64,000 bases of DNA, taken from assembly GCA_033398695.1 (NCBI GenBank), contig CM065801.1, forward strand, positions 104,091,170 through 104,155,169. The letters are read 5' to 3'. Made by a program: the position numbers and the translations under genes. The notes beneath the pieces are model-generated. The model saw only the letters and a list, made by a program, of their open reading frames with translations. It was not told where the DNA came from and did no database searches. This DNA is from Orobanche coerulescens. Its lineage: Eukaryota; Streptophyta; Magnoliopsida; Lamiales; Orobanchaceae. This document shows positions 34,411 to 46,671 of the stretch, one piece after another; positions within the stretch are counted from its first letter, which is position 1, and each line of letters begins with the position of its first letter.

Positions 34411-35586
34411 CTACTGCCCTGTAGTAAACTGCCATGCACAGTTAGCGCACGCTAAGGTATGTAGATTAACGTGCGCTATCGAGCATGAGTTAACGTACGC
34501 TACGTTTGGTACGTAACGTACGTTAGGCCATCAGACGAGTCAGTCTGCTGATCAGTGAAGTACTGACCATGCACAGTTAGCGTACGCTAGGCTTTGTTGT
34601 TTGCGTGTGCTATCGAGCAGACTTAACGCACGCTACACAGAGTACTTAGCGTGTGCTAAGCAGTTCAGGCAGATTACATTTTATAAGCTTTTGGCCGTAA
34701 ATCGAATTGTTAGACATTCGTACGACGTGAGATAAATTCTATATTATTTATTTTGTTAAGGTTCGAGCTTGTTACGTGATTGATTGAGGGGGGCGACCTT
34801 CGAGTGTTCGTTTTCGTGGAAGTATTGTTCTTGTCTTCGAATCGAGGCAAGTACCTTATTTGTTTTATGTATTGATGTTATACATATTGTTGTGCATGTA
34901 TGTCGTTGTTGTATGTCCACCTCGTGTTGGTCCGACGGGATCATCAGGGGATCTATGCTAGCGTGCGCTGGATCATCGGACTGGTTTTTCCACCATGGGT
35001 TGGTCTGACGGGATCATCGTGGGTTCTAGGCAGTGAACGCTGGATCGTCGGAATTGCCATGTGTATGTTGTGATATCATGTTGTGATTATCAGTTATGTA
35101 TGTCATTTATGAGTTTCTCGTAGGAGAAGACTTGTTGGTATTTTTGTCGTTTATGTTATTATTCTTCGTGAAATATGAATAATATGTTGTGGTACTTGTA
35201 CTAGCATCGTTGTGCTAACCCCTTCGGGGGTGAACATTTTGTTTATGTTCAGGATCCAGGAGAGCGGGAAAACAACCACTGGAGCTGCATGACAACGAGG
35301 GTGCAGAATGATGTTCCGGCCGGGTTTATTTGTCTGTTGTGTATTGGTTATTTCAATAAGTACTCGAGTACGAAGTCGTTTACGATGAATTTGAATTTGG
35401 CGATGTATTAATAAGTTTCTGTTGAACATTTGTATTTTCAGTATTTGGTCAGAACTGTTGTATCTTAATTCCGTTATTTCCATTCGTTAGTACCTCTTAA
35501 TGTATGTTCAATTCTTCAGCCTTGTAAATCCTTATGTAAAGGATTTACGGCGCTGTAATATTCCTGAATATATCGGGGGTGTTACA
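34411..35586 (+). repeat. B 3' LTR, right part
   Basis: Begins with the duplicated CTACT and continues the B LTR sequence of 19400-20573, with both palindrome quartets (about 34441-34660), the three-hairpin chain and the 10-5-10 stem-loop at 35524-35548. The LTR ends at 35586, followed by TATAG. Confidence 0.93.
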
Positions 35587-35591
35587 TATAG

Positions 35592-37553
35592 TACCGAACC
35601 ACATTATATTACCAATTACTCCGATGAGGAGTTTCAAGTATAATACACCCAGGAATACAAAATACATATATATTTCATATGAAGATAAAATGTACAACAC
35701 TGAATAAAATGAAAGTCCAAACAGAAACTGCAGCGAAAATACACATCAAGAAACATGAATAAATGGAAAGACTGGGGGGCCCTACTAGTACACTGGGACT
35801 CCTCGCCGTCAATATTCTCTTCCCGTGCCTTTGCCTTGCCATGACCTTAAAACAACATCCCCAACGAGATCAGTTACACAGAACAACATTCCTCAAGAGT
35901 TGAACCAATACAATAATCACATGAATTAGTTATGAAAATCAAGTAGAATAAGGGGCATCATAGTACGCCACGAATGGGATGTACAAGTGCACAAGCATGC
36001 CGAGTGCCCGGCATCCCGCATAAACACCCGCAACACTTGGCCTAATTAGTCTCATGGAGGCACGTTACCGTGTGCACAGTCCAGTGTGTCCGGAACCCCG
36101 CATAAACACAATGACCTTAATGTGCCCGACTAAAAGTTCCACGCATATACCACCCAGAACGCAATACAATCTCGGAAGGTCACAAGAACAAAAGCGACCA
36201 TGATGAAGAACAATGAATATAAATCCGACAAGGGTCAAGAATGACTCACCGAGGTGAAATAATGACGCAATGAATGATAGCTTCAAATGAAATGATTGGA
36301 ACCGTTGTTCCTCATGAATTGAATGATTAGTTTGATAATTACAAGTGCTAACATGATTAATATACTAAGCATGAATTATACGTATGAATGAACAACAACG
36401 AAAGGAATGATTATCCTTTTAAGTGAGCAATGATCAACTTGCCTCAAATACCGGTGAAGAATGTCCTTCCTCGAACAAACATCCTTAATGGAATTATCGG
36501 TCGCTCGAACAACCTTGAATAACATAATTACCAACAATTCGCTTAATTTACGTATCAATTATGATCATAACCAATTCAAGAAGTCGATACAACAAACCCA
36601 AACTCAGTTGGGCATTCTAACAAACACGTTGTAAACAACCCCCAATCGTTTATGACCAATCTCAAATATATCGAATACCAACCTCCAAACAAGTGATTCA
36701 ATCCAATAAAACATCATCAATACAATCAATAATCCAATAGGAATACACAACTCAAGATTAAGACAACATACAAACAAAATCCCCTATTCCAAATCAACAT
36801 TCAAAGTGTTCTTGAGTAATCCTCCAACAATCCGATGATAACTCATAAAAACTCATAATCATACGTATATCCTTCACAAATCATGATTATATCTCCCAAA
36901 ACATCATGCTCCAACTCAAAATAAAATCTAGGGTTGAAGAAGTTACCTTGAATTAGGATGAAGAACCCAAGAAGATGTTGTTAATCCACACCAAGAACTC
37001 GAGGAGGATGAAATCTCTGAGATTGAAGATGCCAAATCGCCTAAAAATTCGCCCCGAAGTCGCCCACGGAGAGGAGGAATGAGAAAGGGGATGAAATGAA
37101 CTTCTCTCCTCAAAAATCCGGTGAAAAAGGGGTGACTGACTCACGTGCCGCGACGCGGACTAAGTGTGCCGCGGCCCGCGGCTGAAATCAGCTCCAAAAC
37201 TTGTGAACAATATCACGAAATGGAATTGCGAGAACCCCAAAACGGCGGTTCCGAGCAATGATTACGAAAGTTGGTCCAAAAATAGCACGATCCGAACAAG
37301 GAGTAAATTCGAAATGATATGAACTCCAATATCAACATCAACTTACTTAGCAATTACAACGATGAAGATAATATTCTCGTCTCGATTTTCAAACAAGGTT
37401 GAACAATGAACAATATCGATACACGACTCAAAGCTATGACGAACGGTGAACACGAATGAATGAATATGAATGATGAATGATTATTAATGAGTGAGAATTA
37501 CAGAGTGACAATTACTGAATGAAAAATAAATGAGTTCACAACCGGGTGTTACA
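35592..37553 (-). repeat. A2 5' LTR, main part
   Basis: Continues the LTR begun at 18099-18197 after removal of B; total 2061 bp. It ends CCGGGTGTTACA at 37553. The segment from 36313 aligns with the A1 LTR but lacks a block of about 185 bp at 37193. Confidence 0.9.
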
Positions 37554-39152
37554 CATACCAAGAATTCTTGGAGCGCGCTAGCTCCCACATTTCGGCTGAG
37601 GAAGCTATGCCGGACCGAGTCCTAGTCATGTCCACCGATCCAAAAGGATCTTATAAGAAAGAACACAAGCATGACCTCAAAGAGGCCCGTTGGGAGAACA
37701 AGGCCACTGCCTCCTCTTCGACCACCCCGATAACCCGAAATTACAGGGAGCAAAGGCCCGAGCTCATGGCCAGCTTCGCCGAGATATATTTTGTAGGGAC
37801 TGCGGCCATATTTGAGCAGATAAAGAACAAGAATTTGCTCCCGGTCCCTCGTCCAATTTACAAGGACCAGAAAGACATGGACCAGACCCACTTATGCAAA
37901 TAACATGAAACAGCGGGTCACAACACCGAGCAGTGCCGAGACCTTGCCTTGATTGAAGTCTGCGACGATACCGGGTTGAGGCGATTTACCCAGAATCCAC
38001 CCAGGGATCACCAGGATCGGGCCGACCAGGCAAAATCAAAAAACAATTGGTGCTTCCAACCCCTAAATCTCCCCGGGAAATCCTTACGGTCATGGGGACG
38101 GCCGAAGTCAAGGACCATCGGTCTAAGTGGCAGAAGAAAGCCAATATTCGAGAGGCCACTACATCCTATCAGCGGAGTGAGCGCCGACCCAAAGGATTTC
38201 TGTCAGTGGCCGAAGAAACCCCCAGAAACCCCCAGCTGGCCGTCACTTTCGAGGAATCAGATGCTGATGGTTTGGATCATCCCCACTCCGATGCCCTCGT
38301 CATCACCCTGCCCATAATGGAAATCTTTGTACACAGGGTATTTGTGGATTTAGGGGCCTATGCCAGCATCATCTACCTTCATACCCTTCGCAGGATGAAA
38401 GTGGATCAATCCTATGTCCGGCCCTACCAGGAGGACATCAGAGGGTTTGCCAACTACCGCGCCACACCGTTTGGAGAAATCAACCTTGCCCTGGAGTTCG
38501 GTCAGGGGCCAATCAATAGAACGATGATCACCACATTTAAGACCATCGACGTGCACAGTGACTATAATGCCATCATAGGCCGACATGTTATGTCAAGGCT
38601 GAGGGCCACTCAATCCACTTATTATATGTGCATGAAATTCCCCACCCCAGACAACATCGGGGTACATAGGGGAGATCAACATGCCGCCCGAAAATGCAAA
38701 CTTAGCATCCGGGCTCGTGAAATAAATGCCGCAGAGGGCACACCGGGAAGTATGTCGGAAGAAATGGGAGCAATCGGAACCGAACAACTGGGATAAGGTG
38801 CCCGGCTTGAACAAGACGCCAGTGGTTCTGGGGCCGCTCAAGCCCTAGAAATAGAAATTAACTAGGACGTAGACCGAGGCCGTAGGCTAGGAAAAGAGCC
38901 GATCCTGGAGGAAGATCCCGTCGACCCACGATTCCAGAAACTGAAGAGAAAGATTCGCCACGCTGAGCCGACAGAAGAACTGGATCAAGTCGACATGGAC
39001 ATATCTAATCCCGTCCGATAGGTTAGGATCGGCCACAACCTCTAAGAACCGATCCGTTCCGAGCTAATCTCCCACCTGAGACAAAATTTGTATGTCTTCG
39101 CGTGGACCTATTCAGACATGTCTGGGATTGACCCGGAATTTGCGTGCCACCA
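37554..39152 (+). pseudogene. T gag end, protease and start of RT (decayed)
   Basis: Frame 2 from 37556 reads YQEFLERASSHISAEEAM, a stop at 37901, then GHNTEQCRDLALIEV (half of a zinc knuckle). Frame 1 from about 38050 has the Tat protease: DALVITLPIMEIFVHRVFVD, LGAYASIIYLHTLRRM (DLGA at the DxG site), YNAIIGRHVMSRLRATQSTYY. After stops, LRQNLYVFAWTYSDMSGIDPEFACHH is the very start of Tat RT; homology ends there. Probably the same element as 5039-7526, split by A2, though the joint does not restore a clean frame. Confidence 0.75.
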
Positions 39153-39544
39153 TTTGTTTGGTTGCTTGAAATGAACTTTCAAAAGATTCGGTTTAGCCTC
39201 GTTAAAGGCTCTCTTTCAAAATGCGTGTGTATTTTATGAATGATTTGTTTTGTGAATGATTAAGTGAATCCTATAGATAGGTTTGATGTTGTTGTTGTGA
39301 TTTGATAATATACATATACATATATTATCTCATTTCGGTGCGTTGTGATTCGACAATTGTGTCGTGCTAAGTGTTTGTTGCCTTTGGATGCATTATTGTG
39401 ATATTCTTGGTGTATTGTGTTGTGTGATGTGAATGCATGGTCATAGTCCAACCGTGATGTTTGGACGAGGTCTATGGTGACACATGGCTTGTGATCATGG
39501 TGGTCAGGACACGGCGAGTGATCGGTCCAACCATGAGAGCCTAA
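39153..39544 (+). repeat. LTR E, left part (5' end missing)
   Basis: AT-rich sequence with CATAGTCC and GACGAGGTCTA phrases that recur at 49801-49870, past the F array. It stops at CTAA (39541-39544), the edge of F. The start of this LTR was not found; it joins T at about 39152 without TG. Confidence 0.7.
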
Positions 39545-40663
39545 TGTCACGGGGTTGGGTTTGAGCACTCGAAAGATCTTCGGACCCGTGCGGCACTAGA
39601 CTGGAATTGCCTCGATCTAGCTAGTAAGCCTTAACTCACTCGGTTGCTAAGTATGAAAGAAGGGGTTTACACTTGGGAGTTGAGAGAAAACTTCACTATT
39701 TCACAAACACTTACAAGTACACAAGAATGTTGAGTCTTTGAGGGTTGGGTTGCAAATGAGCCACTCCTTATCTATTTATACTACTCCTAAGAACCTAGAA
39801 CCTTATACTCCACCTCCTCATTTGGAGGGTTCTAGACCTATCTACATCATACCAATTCTAGAACCTATCTCTAGAATCATCCACACAAGTCTACATACAC
39901 AAGGCTTACAAACACATTCTAGAGTATTCTACCAAGTACAATCTAGAATGCTCCACAATTTTCAAGTACTATATCCTTCTAGGAGGGTCCTAGAAGATTC
40001 TTCCATCCACCGGGCGCCCCGGCCCGTCTCTGTCCGTCCCGACCCACATTGGCCCGTCCCGGACCGCACCGGCCCGTCTCGGCCCAACCATCTGGGCCCG
40101 TCTCTACAATGCTCCATACTCTTCCCGAACCTCCAGGACCAAGCCGGTCCGCTTCTAGCTGCTTCCGGTCGAGTCTTCCCTGCTGAGTGACTCCTCAGCT
40201 TTTCAATGTCTACTGCCCCCACAAGGCTTTTTCCGTCTAAGCCTATTATAGGGGGGGAGGGTCTCCCTCACACCTCGCGCGTGCGCGCCCGCGCACGCCG
40301 GCCGCGGCCGGCATCCCACGCCCGCGTCCGGCCACCCAGCTCGAGTCTTGTTCCCCGACTCGGCCTTGTCCCGTCGTGCCTTGTCCCACACGACTGCTGC
40401 TCGTCCGGCCTTGCTCAAGGCCAGATCACGGACACCCCGAACATGTCCAGTCCGAAATGCCCCTTGGGCGATCCGCTTCCCACAGCTGCGTCCGTGCTCC
40501 CACGGCTTACTCGCGTGATTCTCTGTCCGATCACGCCGTCCTGAAGGCTGACTCTTCACTTGCAGCCCGATGCCATCCTTGGCGTCCTGCTCATGCCGGT
40601 CCCTCGGCACCGTGCGGCGACCGCTTCACGCACACTGTCTCGCTGCCGATCGTCGCCGTGACA
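39545..40663 (-). repeat. F LTR 1 (3'-most)
   Basis: 1119 bp, TGTCACGGGG to CGCCGTGACA; TGTCAC and GTGACA are inverted terminal repeats. A complementary TATA (AGTATAAATAG on the minus strand) lies near 39773. The GC-rich part at about 40010-40110 is built of GGCCCGTC/CCGGCCCG repeats. Confidence 0.93.
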
Positions 40664-42543
40664 TTCTCCCCCGCCCATTTCATCGACGTGCTCGGCGACG
40701 TGGCGGCCCCTCTATGAACCGAACTGCTCCAAGGTGGTAACTCGGCTCCTCCACAAGCTTCCTCACGTACTTGAGTGCCGACATAGCTTGTCTCGAAGGC
40801 TATGTGGTCAAGTGTATTTCCTGTAGCTTGGCTTGATCACACACGTACAACGCCCTCTTATGCGGAACAACGCCAACATTATTCTTCCTCAGGAAGTCCA
40901 TGCCCAGTATAATGTCCCGATCATCCATGCTCGTCACCTTGAAGTGCACGCGCGGTTCCCATGTGCCAATCTTTAGTCGCACCCCATTGGCGACCCCTAT
41001 AACCCGAACGGGTGGTGCATTATTCGACTTCATCCAGACCCGTCCCTCGATGACCTGCAGCCCCAACCTCTGTGCTTCAGCCTCGTCAATGTAGTTGTAA
41101 TCGGCCCCTGTGTCGACCAACGCCTTGATGGGTTTCCCATTGATCAGCCCCGTCGCATACATCAAGTTTCCCTCAAGCGGTGCTCCGTCCCGCGATGCCA
41201 TCCCTATGGCTGAGTTCAACACCTGAAGCGTCAACGATGTCCCATCACCCTCGGCATTGTCCCGTGCCTTGGTGTACTCGATGGTGGCTACCCTCGGAAA
41301 CTTCGAGCATTGCCTCGTCGAATGCTCCGTGCTCCAGCAAATCTCACATTTCTTTTTCTTCGGGCACGCTGCTACGAGATGGTCTGCACTCCCGCACCCA
41401 TGGCAAGTCCGAGCCCATCCTGACTGCTTGCCGTCCTTGGGCCTGGCCATCCTCGCGCCCCTATCCACATTACCCTGGTACGACTTGTCCTGCGTACCGA
41501 TGCCGTCCTCGTCCCTCCTGGACTTCCGTCTCTCCCCGGCTGGTTTCAACTCGATCAGCCGTTCCACTATCGCAATTGCCTCGGACACGTTCTGTGCCTT
41601 GGCCCTCTGCACTTCCAACTTTGCCCACGATTTTAGCCCATCTATGAATGCGAACAAAGCTTCCTGCTCACTAAGGCTAGGCAACTCCAGCACGATCTCC
41701 TGGAACTCCTTCACATAGTCCTTGATCGTCTTGTCAAGGCCAACTCCTTCAACCTAGCCCAGACCTCAAACTCAACATTCTCCGGGTAAAACTGCCGCTT
41801 GAATTCGGCCTTGAAATCCTCCCATGTCTCCATCCGACATGTACCACGCGCGATCTCTGTTTCGCGCCTTCTCCACCATAGCAGCGCCACATCTGCTAAG
41901 AAGAATGGAGCCGTCTGCAACTTGGTCGCATCATCTGCTATCCCCGATGCACCAAAGTAACGCTCCATGTTCCACAGGAAGTCGTCCACTTACCTACCAT
42001 TCCGCGATCCTTGGAACGAACATGGTCGGGGGATGTCGATTCGATGGGGTGTCGCACCCCGCTGGTCCCTGCCGTGGGCCATCGCCCGCTCGTACAGTGC
42101 TCTCCTTCCTTCGATGGTCTCGATCCTCCCTATGATCTCCTCTCGAAAGGCCGCGATCATCGACCGAACCTCCTTCCTGACAGCTTCAAGGATCTCTTCA
42201 CACAACTCACGTCGCAACGCGTTAAGGGTGCCCGTCACCCGATTCTCAAGCTCCTCCAATGACTCGCTCATCTCCGTCACCTGATCGGCCACATTGCTCC
42301 ATACCTCAAGAGCATCTGCGTGCTTGCCCATGGTTTCCTCCAGCCGAGCCACTCGGGCTTCCATGGCAATACCTCTTTCCACGGACTTGTCCCTAGACCC
42401 TTTCCTAGACTTGTCCTTCTCCTAGCCGGGTTGAACTTTGGTGACGCTAGACATAGTCTCCATCGGTCCTCCTTGCACAAAACCTCTCAGCAATGTCTCA
42501 CTGCGGAAGCTCCTTGAACCACTAGCGTGGCTCCGATACCACT
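40664..42543 (-). pseudogene. F unit 1: gag-protease (broken)
   Basis: The start ATG is at 42463. Stops at codon 14 (42422-42424) and at 41990, and a frameshift at about 41735. The readable parts are a coiled-coil-like N-terminus (VARLEETMGKHADALEV to IETIEGRR), Gag core (FLWNMERYFGASGIADD), two CCHC knuckles (CHGCGSADHLVAAC and CEICWSTEHSTRQC) and a protease (ALVDTGADYNYIDEAEAQRL, DRDIILGMDFLRKNN). The open frame 41714-40800 holds the last three. The complement of GATACCA near 42534 is the primer site; the polypurine tract is at 40664-40680. Confidence 0.88.
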
Positions 42544-43666
42544 TGTAACGGGGTTGGGTTTGAGCACTCAAAAGCTCTTCCGACCCGTGCGGCACTAGAC
42601 TAGAATTACCTCGATCTAGATAGTAAGCCTTAACTCACTCGGTTGCTAAGTATGAAAGAAGGGGTTTACACTTGGGAGTTGAGAGAAAACTTCACTATTT
42701 CACAAACACTTACAAGTACACAAGAATGTTGAGTCTTTGAGGGTTGGGTTGCAAATGAGCCACTCCTCATCTATTTATACTACTCCTAAGAACCTAGAAC
42801 CTTCTACTCCACCTCCTCATTTGGAGGGTTCTAGAACTATCTACATCATACCAATTCTAGAACCTATCTCTAGAATCATCCACACAAGTCTACATACACA
42901 AGGCTTACAAACACATTCTAGAGTATTCTACTAAGTACAATCTAGAATGCTCCACAATCTTCAAGTACTACATCCTTCTAGGAGGGTCCTAGAAGGTTCT
43001 TCCATCATCCGGGCGCCCCGGACCGTCTCTGTCCGTCCCGGCCCGCATTGGCCTGTCCCGGCCCGCACCGGCCCGTCTCGGCTTGACCATCTGGGCCCGT
43101 CTCTACAATGTTCCGGACTCTTCCCGAACCTCCTGGACCAAGCCGGTCCGCTTCTAGCTGCTTCCGGTCGAGTCTTCCCTGCTGAGTGACTCCTCAGCTT
43201 TTCAATGTCTACTGCCCCCACAAGGCTTTTTCCGTCTAAGCCTATTATGGGGGGGAGGGTCTCCCTCGCACCTCGCACGCACGCGCCCGCGCACGCCGGC
43301 CGCGCCCGGCATCCCACGCCCGCATCCGGCCGCCCAGCTCGAGTCTTGTTCCCCGACTCGGCCTTGTCCCGTCGTGCCTTGTCCCACACGACTACTGCTC
43401 GTCCGGCCTTGCCCGCACACCCTGCGCTGCCGGACAGTCCCGAACATGTCCAGTCCAGAATGCCCCTTGGGCGATCCGCTTCCCACAGCGGCGTCCGTGC
43501 TCCCACGGCTTACTCGCGTGATTCTCCATCCGATCACGCCGTCCTGAAGGCTGACTCTTCACTTGCAGCCCGATGCCATCCTTGGCGTCCTGCTCGTGCC
43601 GGTCCCTCGGCACCCCGTGCGACCGTCTGTGCACACCTGTCTCGTCGTAGACTGTCGGCCGTGACA
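42544..43666 (-). repeat. F LTR 2
   Basis: 1123 bp; begins TGTAACGGGG (TGTCACGGGG in LTRs 1 and 4) and ends GCCGTGACA. The minus-strand TATA is near 42770. Confidence 0.93.
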
Positions 43667-45547
43667 TTCTCCCCCGCCCATTTCATCGACGTCCTCGGCG
43701 ACGTGGCGGCCCCTCGATGAACCGAACTGCTCCAAGGTGGTAACTCGGCTCCTCCACAAGCTTCCTCACGTACTTGAGTGCCGACATAGCATGTCTCGAA
43801 GGCTCTGTGGTCAAGTGTATTTCCTGTAGCTTGGCTTGATCACACACGTACAACGCCCTCTTATGCGGAACAACGCCAACATTATTCTTCCTCAGGAAGT
43901 CCATGCCCAGTATAATGTCCCGATCATCCATGCTCGTCACCTTGAAGTGCACGCGTGGTTCCCATGTGCCAATCTTTAGTCGCACCCCATTGGCGACCCC
44001 TATAACCCGAACGGGTGGTGCATTATTCGACTTCATCCAGCCCCGTCCCTCGATGACCTGAAGCCCCAACCTCTGTGCTTCAGCCTCGTCAATGTAGTTG
44101 TAATCGGCCCCTGTGTCGACCAACGCCTTAATGGGTTTCCCATTGATCAGCCCCGTCGCATACATCAAGTTTCCCTCAAGCGGTGCTCCGTCCCGCGATG
44201 CCATCCCTATGGCTGAGTTCAACACCTGAAGCGTCAACGATGTCCCATCACCCTCGGCATTGTCCCGTGACTTGGTGTACTCAATGGTGGCTACCCTCGG
44301 AAACTTCGAGCATTGCCTCGTCGAATGCTCCGTGCTCCAGCAAATCTCACATTTCTTTTTCTTCGGGCACGCTGCTACGAGATGGTCTGCACTCCCGCAC
44401 CCATGGTAAGTCCGAGCCCATCCTGACTGCTTGCCGTCCTTGGGCCTGGCCATCCTCGCGCCCCTATCCACATTACCCTGGTACGACTTGTCCTGCGTAC
44501 CGATGCCGTCCTCGTCCCTCCTGGACTTCCGTCTCTCCCCGGCTGGTTTCAACTCGATCAGCCGTTCCACTATCGCAATCGCCTCGGACACGTTCTATGC
44601 CTTGGCCCTCTGCACTTCCAACTTTGCCCACGGTTTTAGCCCATCTACGAATGCGAACAAAGCTTCCTGCTCACTAAGGCTAGGCAACTCCAGCACGATC
44701 TCCTGGAACTCCTTCACATAGTCCTTGATCGTCTTGCTGTGCGTCAACTCCTTCAACCTAGCCCGGACCTCAAACTCAACATTCTCCGAGTAAAACTGCC
44801 GCTTGAATTCGGCCTTGAAATCCTCCCATGTCTCCATCCGACATGTACCACGTGCGATCTCTGTTTCGCGCCTTCTCCACCATAGCAACGCCACATCTGC
44901 TAAGAAGAATGGAGCCGTCTGCAACTTGGTCGCATCATCTGCTATCCCCGATGCACCAAAGTAACGCTCCATGTTCCACAGGAAGTCGTCCACTTCCCTA
45001 CCATTCCGCGATCCTTGGAACGAACACGGTCGGGGGATGTCGATTCGATGGGGTGTCGCACCCCGCTGGTCCCTGCCGTGGGCCATCGCCCGCTCGTACA
45101 ATGATCTCCTTCCTTCGATGGTCTCGATCCTCCCTATGATCTCCTCTCGAAAGGCCGCGATCATCGACCGAACCTCCTTCCTGACAGCTTCAAGGATCTC
45201 TTCACACAACTCACGTCGCAACGCGTTAAGGGTGCCCGTCACCCGATTCTCAAGCTCCTCCAATGACTCGCTCATCTCCGTCACCTGATCGGCCACATTG
45301 CTCCATACCTCAAGAGCATCTGCGTGCTTGCCCATGGTTTCCTCCAGCCGAGCCACTCGGGCTTCCATGGCAACACCTCTTTCCACGGACTTGTCCCTAG
45401 ACCCTTTCCTAGACTTGTCCTTCTCCTAGCCGGGTTGAACTTTGGTGACGCTAGACATAGTCTCCATCGGTCCTCCTTGCACAACACTTCTCAGCAATGT
45501 CTCACTGCGGAAGCTCCTTGAACCACTAGCGTGGCTCCGATACAACT
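43667..45547 (-). pseudogene. F unit 2: gag-protease, best preserved copy
   Basis: One frame from ATG 45467 to 43683 with only two stops, at 45426-45428 (codon 14) and 44592-44594 (after LEVQRAKA). The 263-residue part (45386-44595) is coiled-coil plus Gag core (WWRRRETEIARGTCRMETWEDF, ARLKELTHSKTIKDYVKEF); the 302-residue part (44591-43683) has both knuckles and the DTGA protease, ending KYVRKLVEEPSYHLGAV and an Arg-rich tail. No RT, RNase H or integrase follows before the polypurine tract at 43667. It would depend on another element for reverse transcription and integration. Confidence 0.9.
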
Positions 45548-46671
45548 TGTAACGGGGTTGGGTTTGAGCACTCAAAAGCTCTTCGGACCCGTGCGGCACT
45601 AGACTAAAATTACCTCGATCTAGATAGTAAGCCTTAACTCACTCGGTTGCTAAGTATGAAAGAAGGGGTTTACACTTGGGAGTTGAGAGAAAACTTCACT
45701 ATTTCACAAACACTTACAAGTACACAAGAATGTTGAGTCTTTGAGGGTTGGGTTGCAAATGAGCCACTCCTCATCTATTTATACTACTCCTAAGAACCTA
45801 GAACCGTGTACTCCACCTCCTCATTTGGAGGGTTCTAGAACTATCTACATCATACCAATTCTAGAACCTATCTCTAGAATCATCCACACAAGTCTACATA
45901 CACAAGGCTTACAAACACATTCTAGAGTATTCTACTAAGTACAATCTAGAATGCTCCACAATCTTCAAGTACTACATCCTTCTAGGAGGGTCCTAGAAGG
46001 TTCTTCCATCATCCGGGCGCCCCGGACCGTCTCTGTCCGTCCCGGCCCGCATTGGCCCGTCCCGGCCCGCACCGGCCCGTCTCGGCCCGACCATCTGTGC
46101 CCGTCTCTACAATGTTCCAGACTCTTCCCGAACCTCCTGGACCAAGCCGGTCCGCTTCTAGCTGCTTCCGGTCGAGTCTTCCCTGCTGAGTGACTCCTCA
46201 GCTTTTCAATGTCTACTGCCCCCACAAGGCTTTTTCCGTCTAAGCCTATTATAGGGGGGGAGGGTCTCCCTCGCACCTCGCACGCACGCGCCCGCGCACG
46301 CCGGCCGCGCCCGGCATCCCACGCCCGCGTCCGGCCGCCCAGCTCGAGTCTTGTTCCCCGACTCGGCCTTGTCCCGTCGTGCCTTGTCCCACACGACTAC
46401 TGCTCGTCCGGCCTTGCCCGCACACCCTGCGCTGCCGGACAGTCCCGAATATGTCCAGTCCAGAATGCCCCTTGGGCGATCCGCTTCCCACAGCGGCGTC
46501 CGTGCTCCCACGGCTTACTCGCGTGATTCTCCATCCGATCACGCCGTCCTGAAGGCTGACTCTTCACTTGCAGCCCGATGCCATCCTTGGCGTCCTGCTC
46601 GTGCCGGTCCCTCGGCACCCCGTGCGATCGTCTGTGCACACCTGTCTCGTCGTCGACTGTCGGCCATGACA
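45548..46671 (-). repeat. F LTR 3
   Basis: 1124 bp, TGTAACGGGG to GGCCATGACA. Confidence 0.93.

Larger units (their letters stand above)
18198..35586 (+). mobile_element. Element B, Tekay/Del-type Ty3/gypsy with nested C
   Basis: Plus-strand element inserted in the A2 5' LTR, TSD TATAG at 18193-18197 and 35587-35591. 5' LTR 18198-20573, internal 20574-25518, 3' LTR 25519-26725 plus 34416-35586. Removing C (26726-34410) and its duplicated CTACT gives a 3' LTR of 2378 bp against 2376 bp for the 5' LTR. Gag and pol keep every expected domain but carry premature stops and gag frameshifts. Confidence 0.93.
7527..37553 (-). mobile_element. Element A2, Tekay/Del-type Ty3/gypsy, split by D and B
   Basis: Minus-strand element: truncated 3' LTR 7527-7667, pol tail 7668-7913, [D], pol and gag 13316-17559, leader and primer site to 18098, 5' LTR 18099-18197 plus 35592-37553 separated by [B with nested C]. 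The integrase tail resembling a chromodomain and the initiator-Met primer site put it in the chromovirus group, and protein phrases match B and H closely. The left LTR lacks its outer 1.9 kb, so there is no recognisable target duplication on that side. Confidence 0.88.

Noticed and set aside
40206..40544. Long GC-rich plus-strand frames in and beside the F LTRs
   Set aside because: They are shadows of the opposite strand's high GC content; codon pattern and repetition follow the LTR, not a gene.
42737..42934. Conserved 65-codon plus-strand frame in all F LTRs (starting MRVGLQMSHS)
   Set aside because: It is antisense within LTR U3/R, its repetition only reflects LTR identity, and it resembles no protein.
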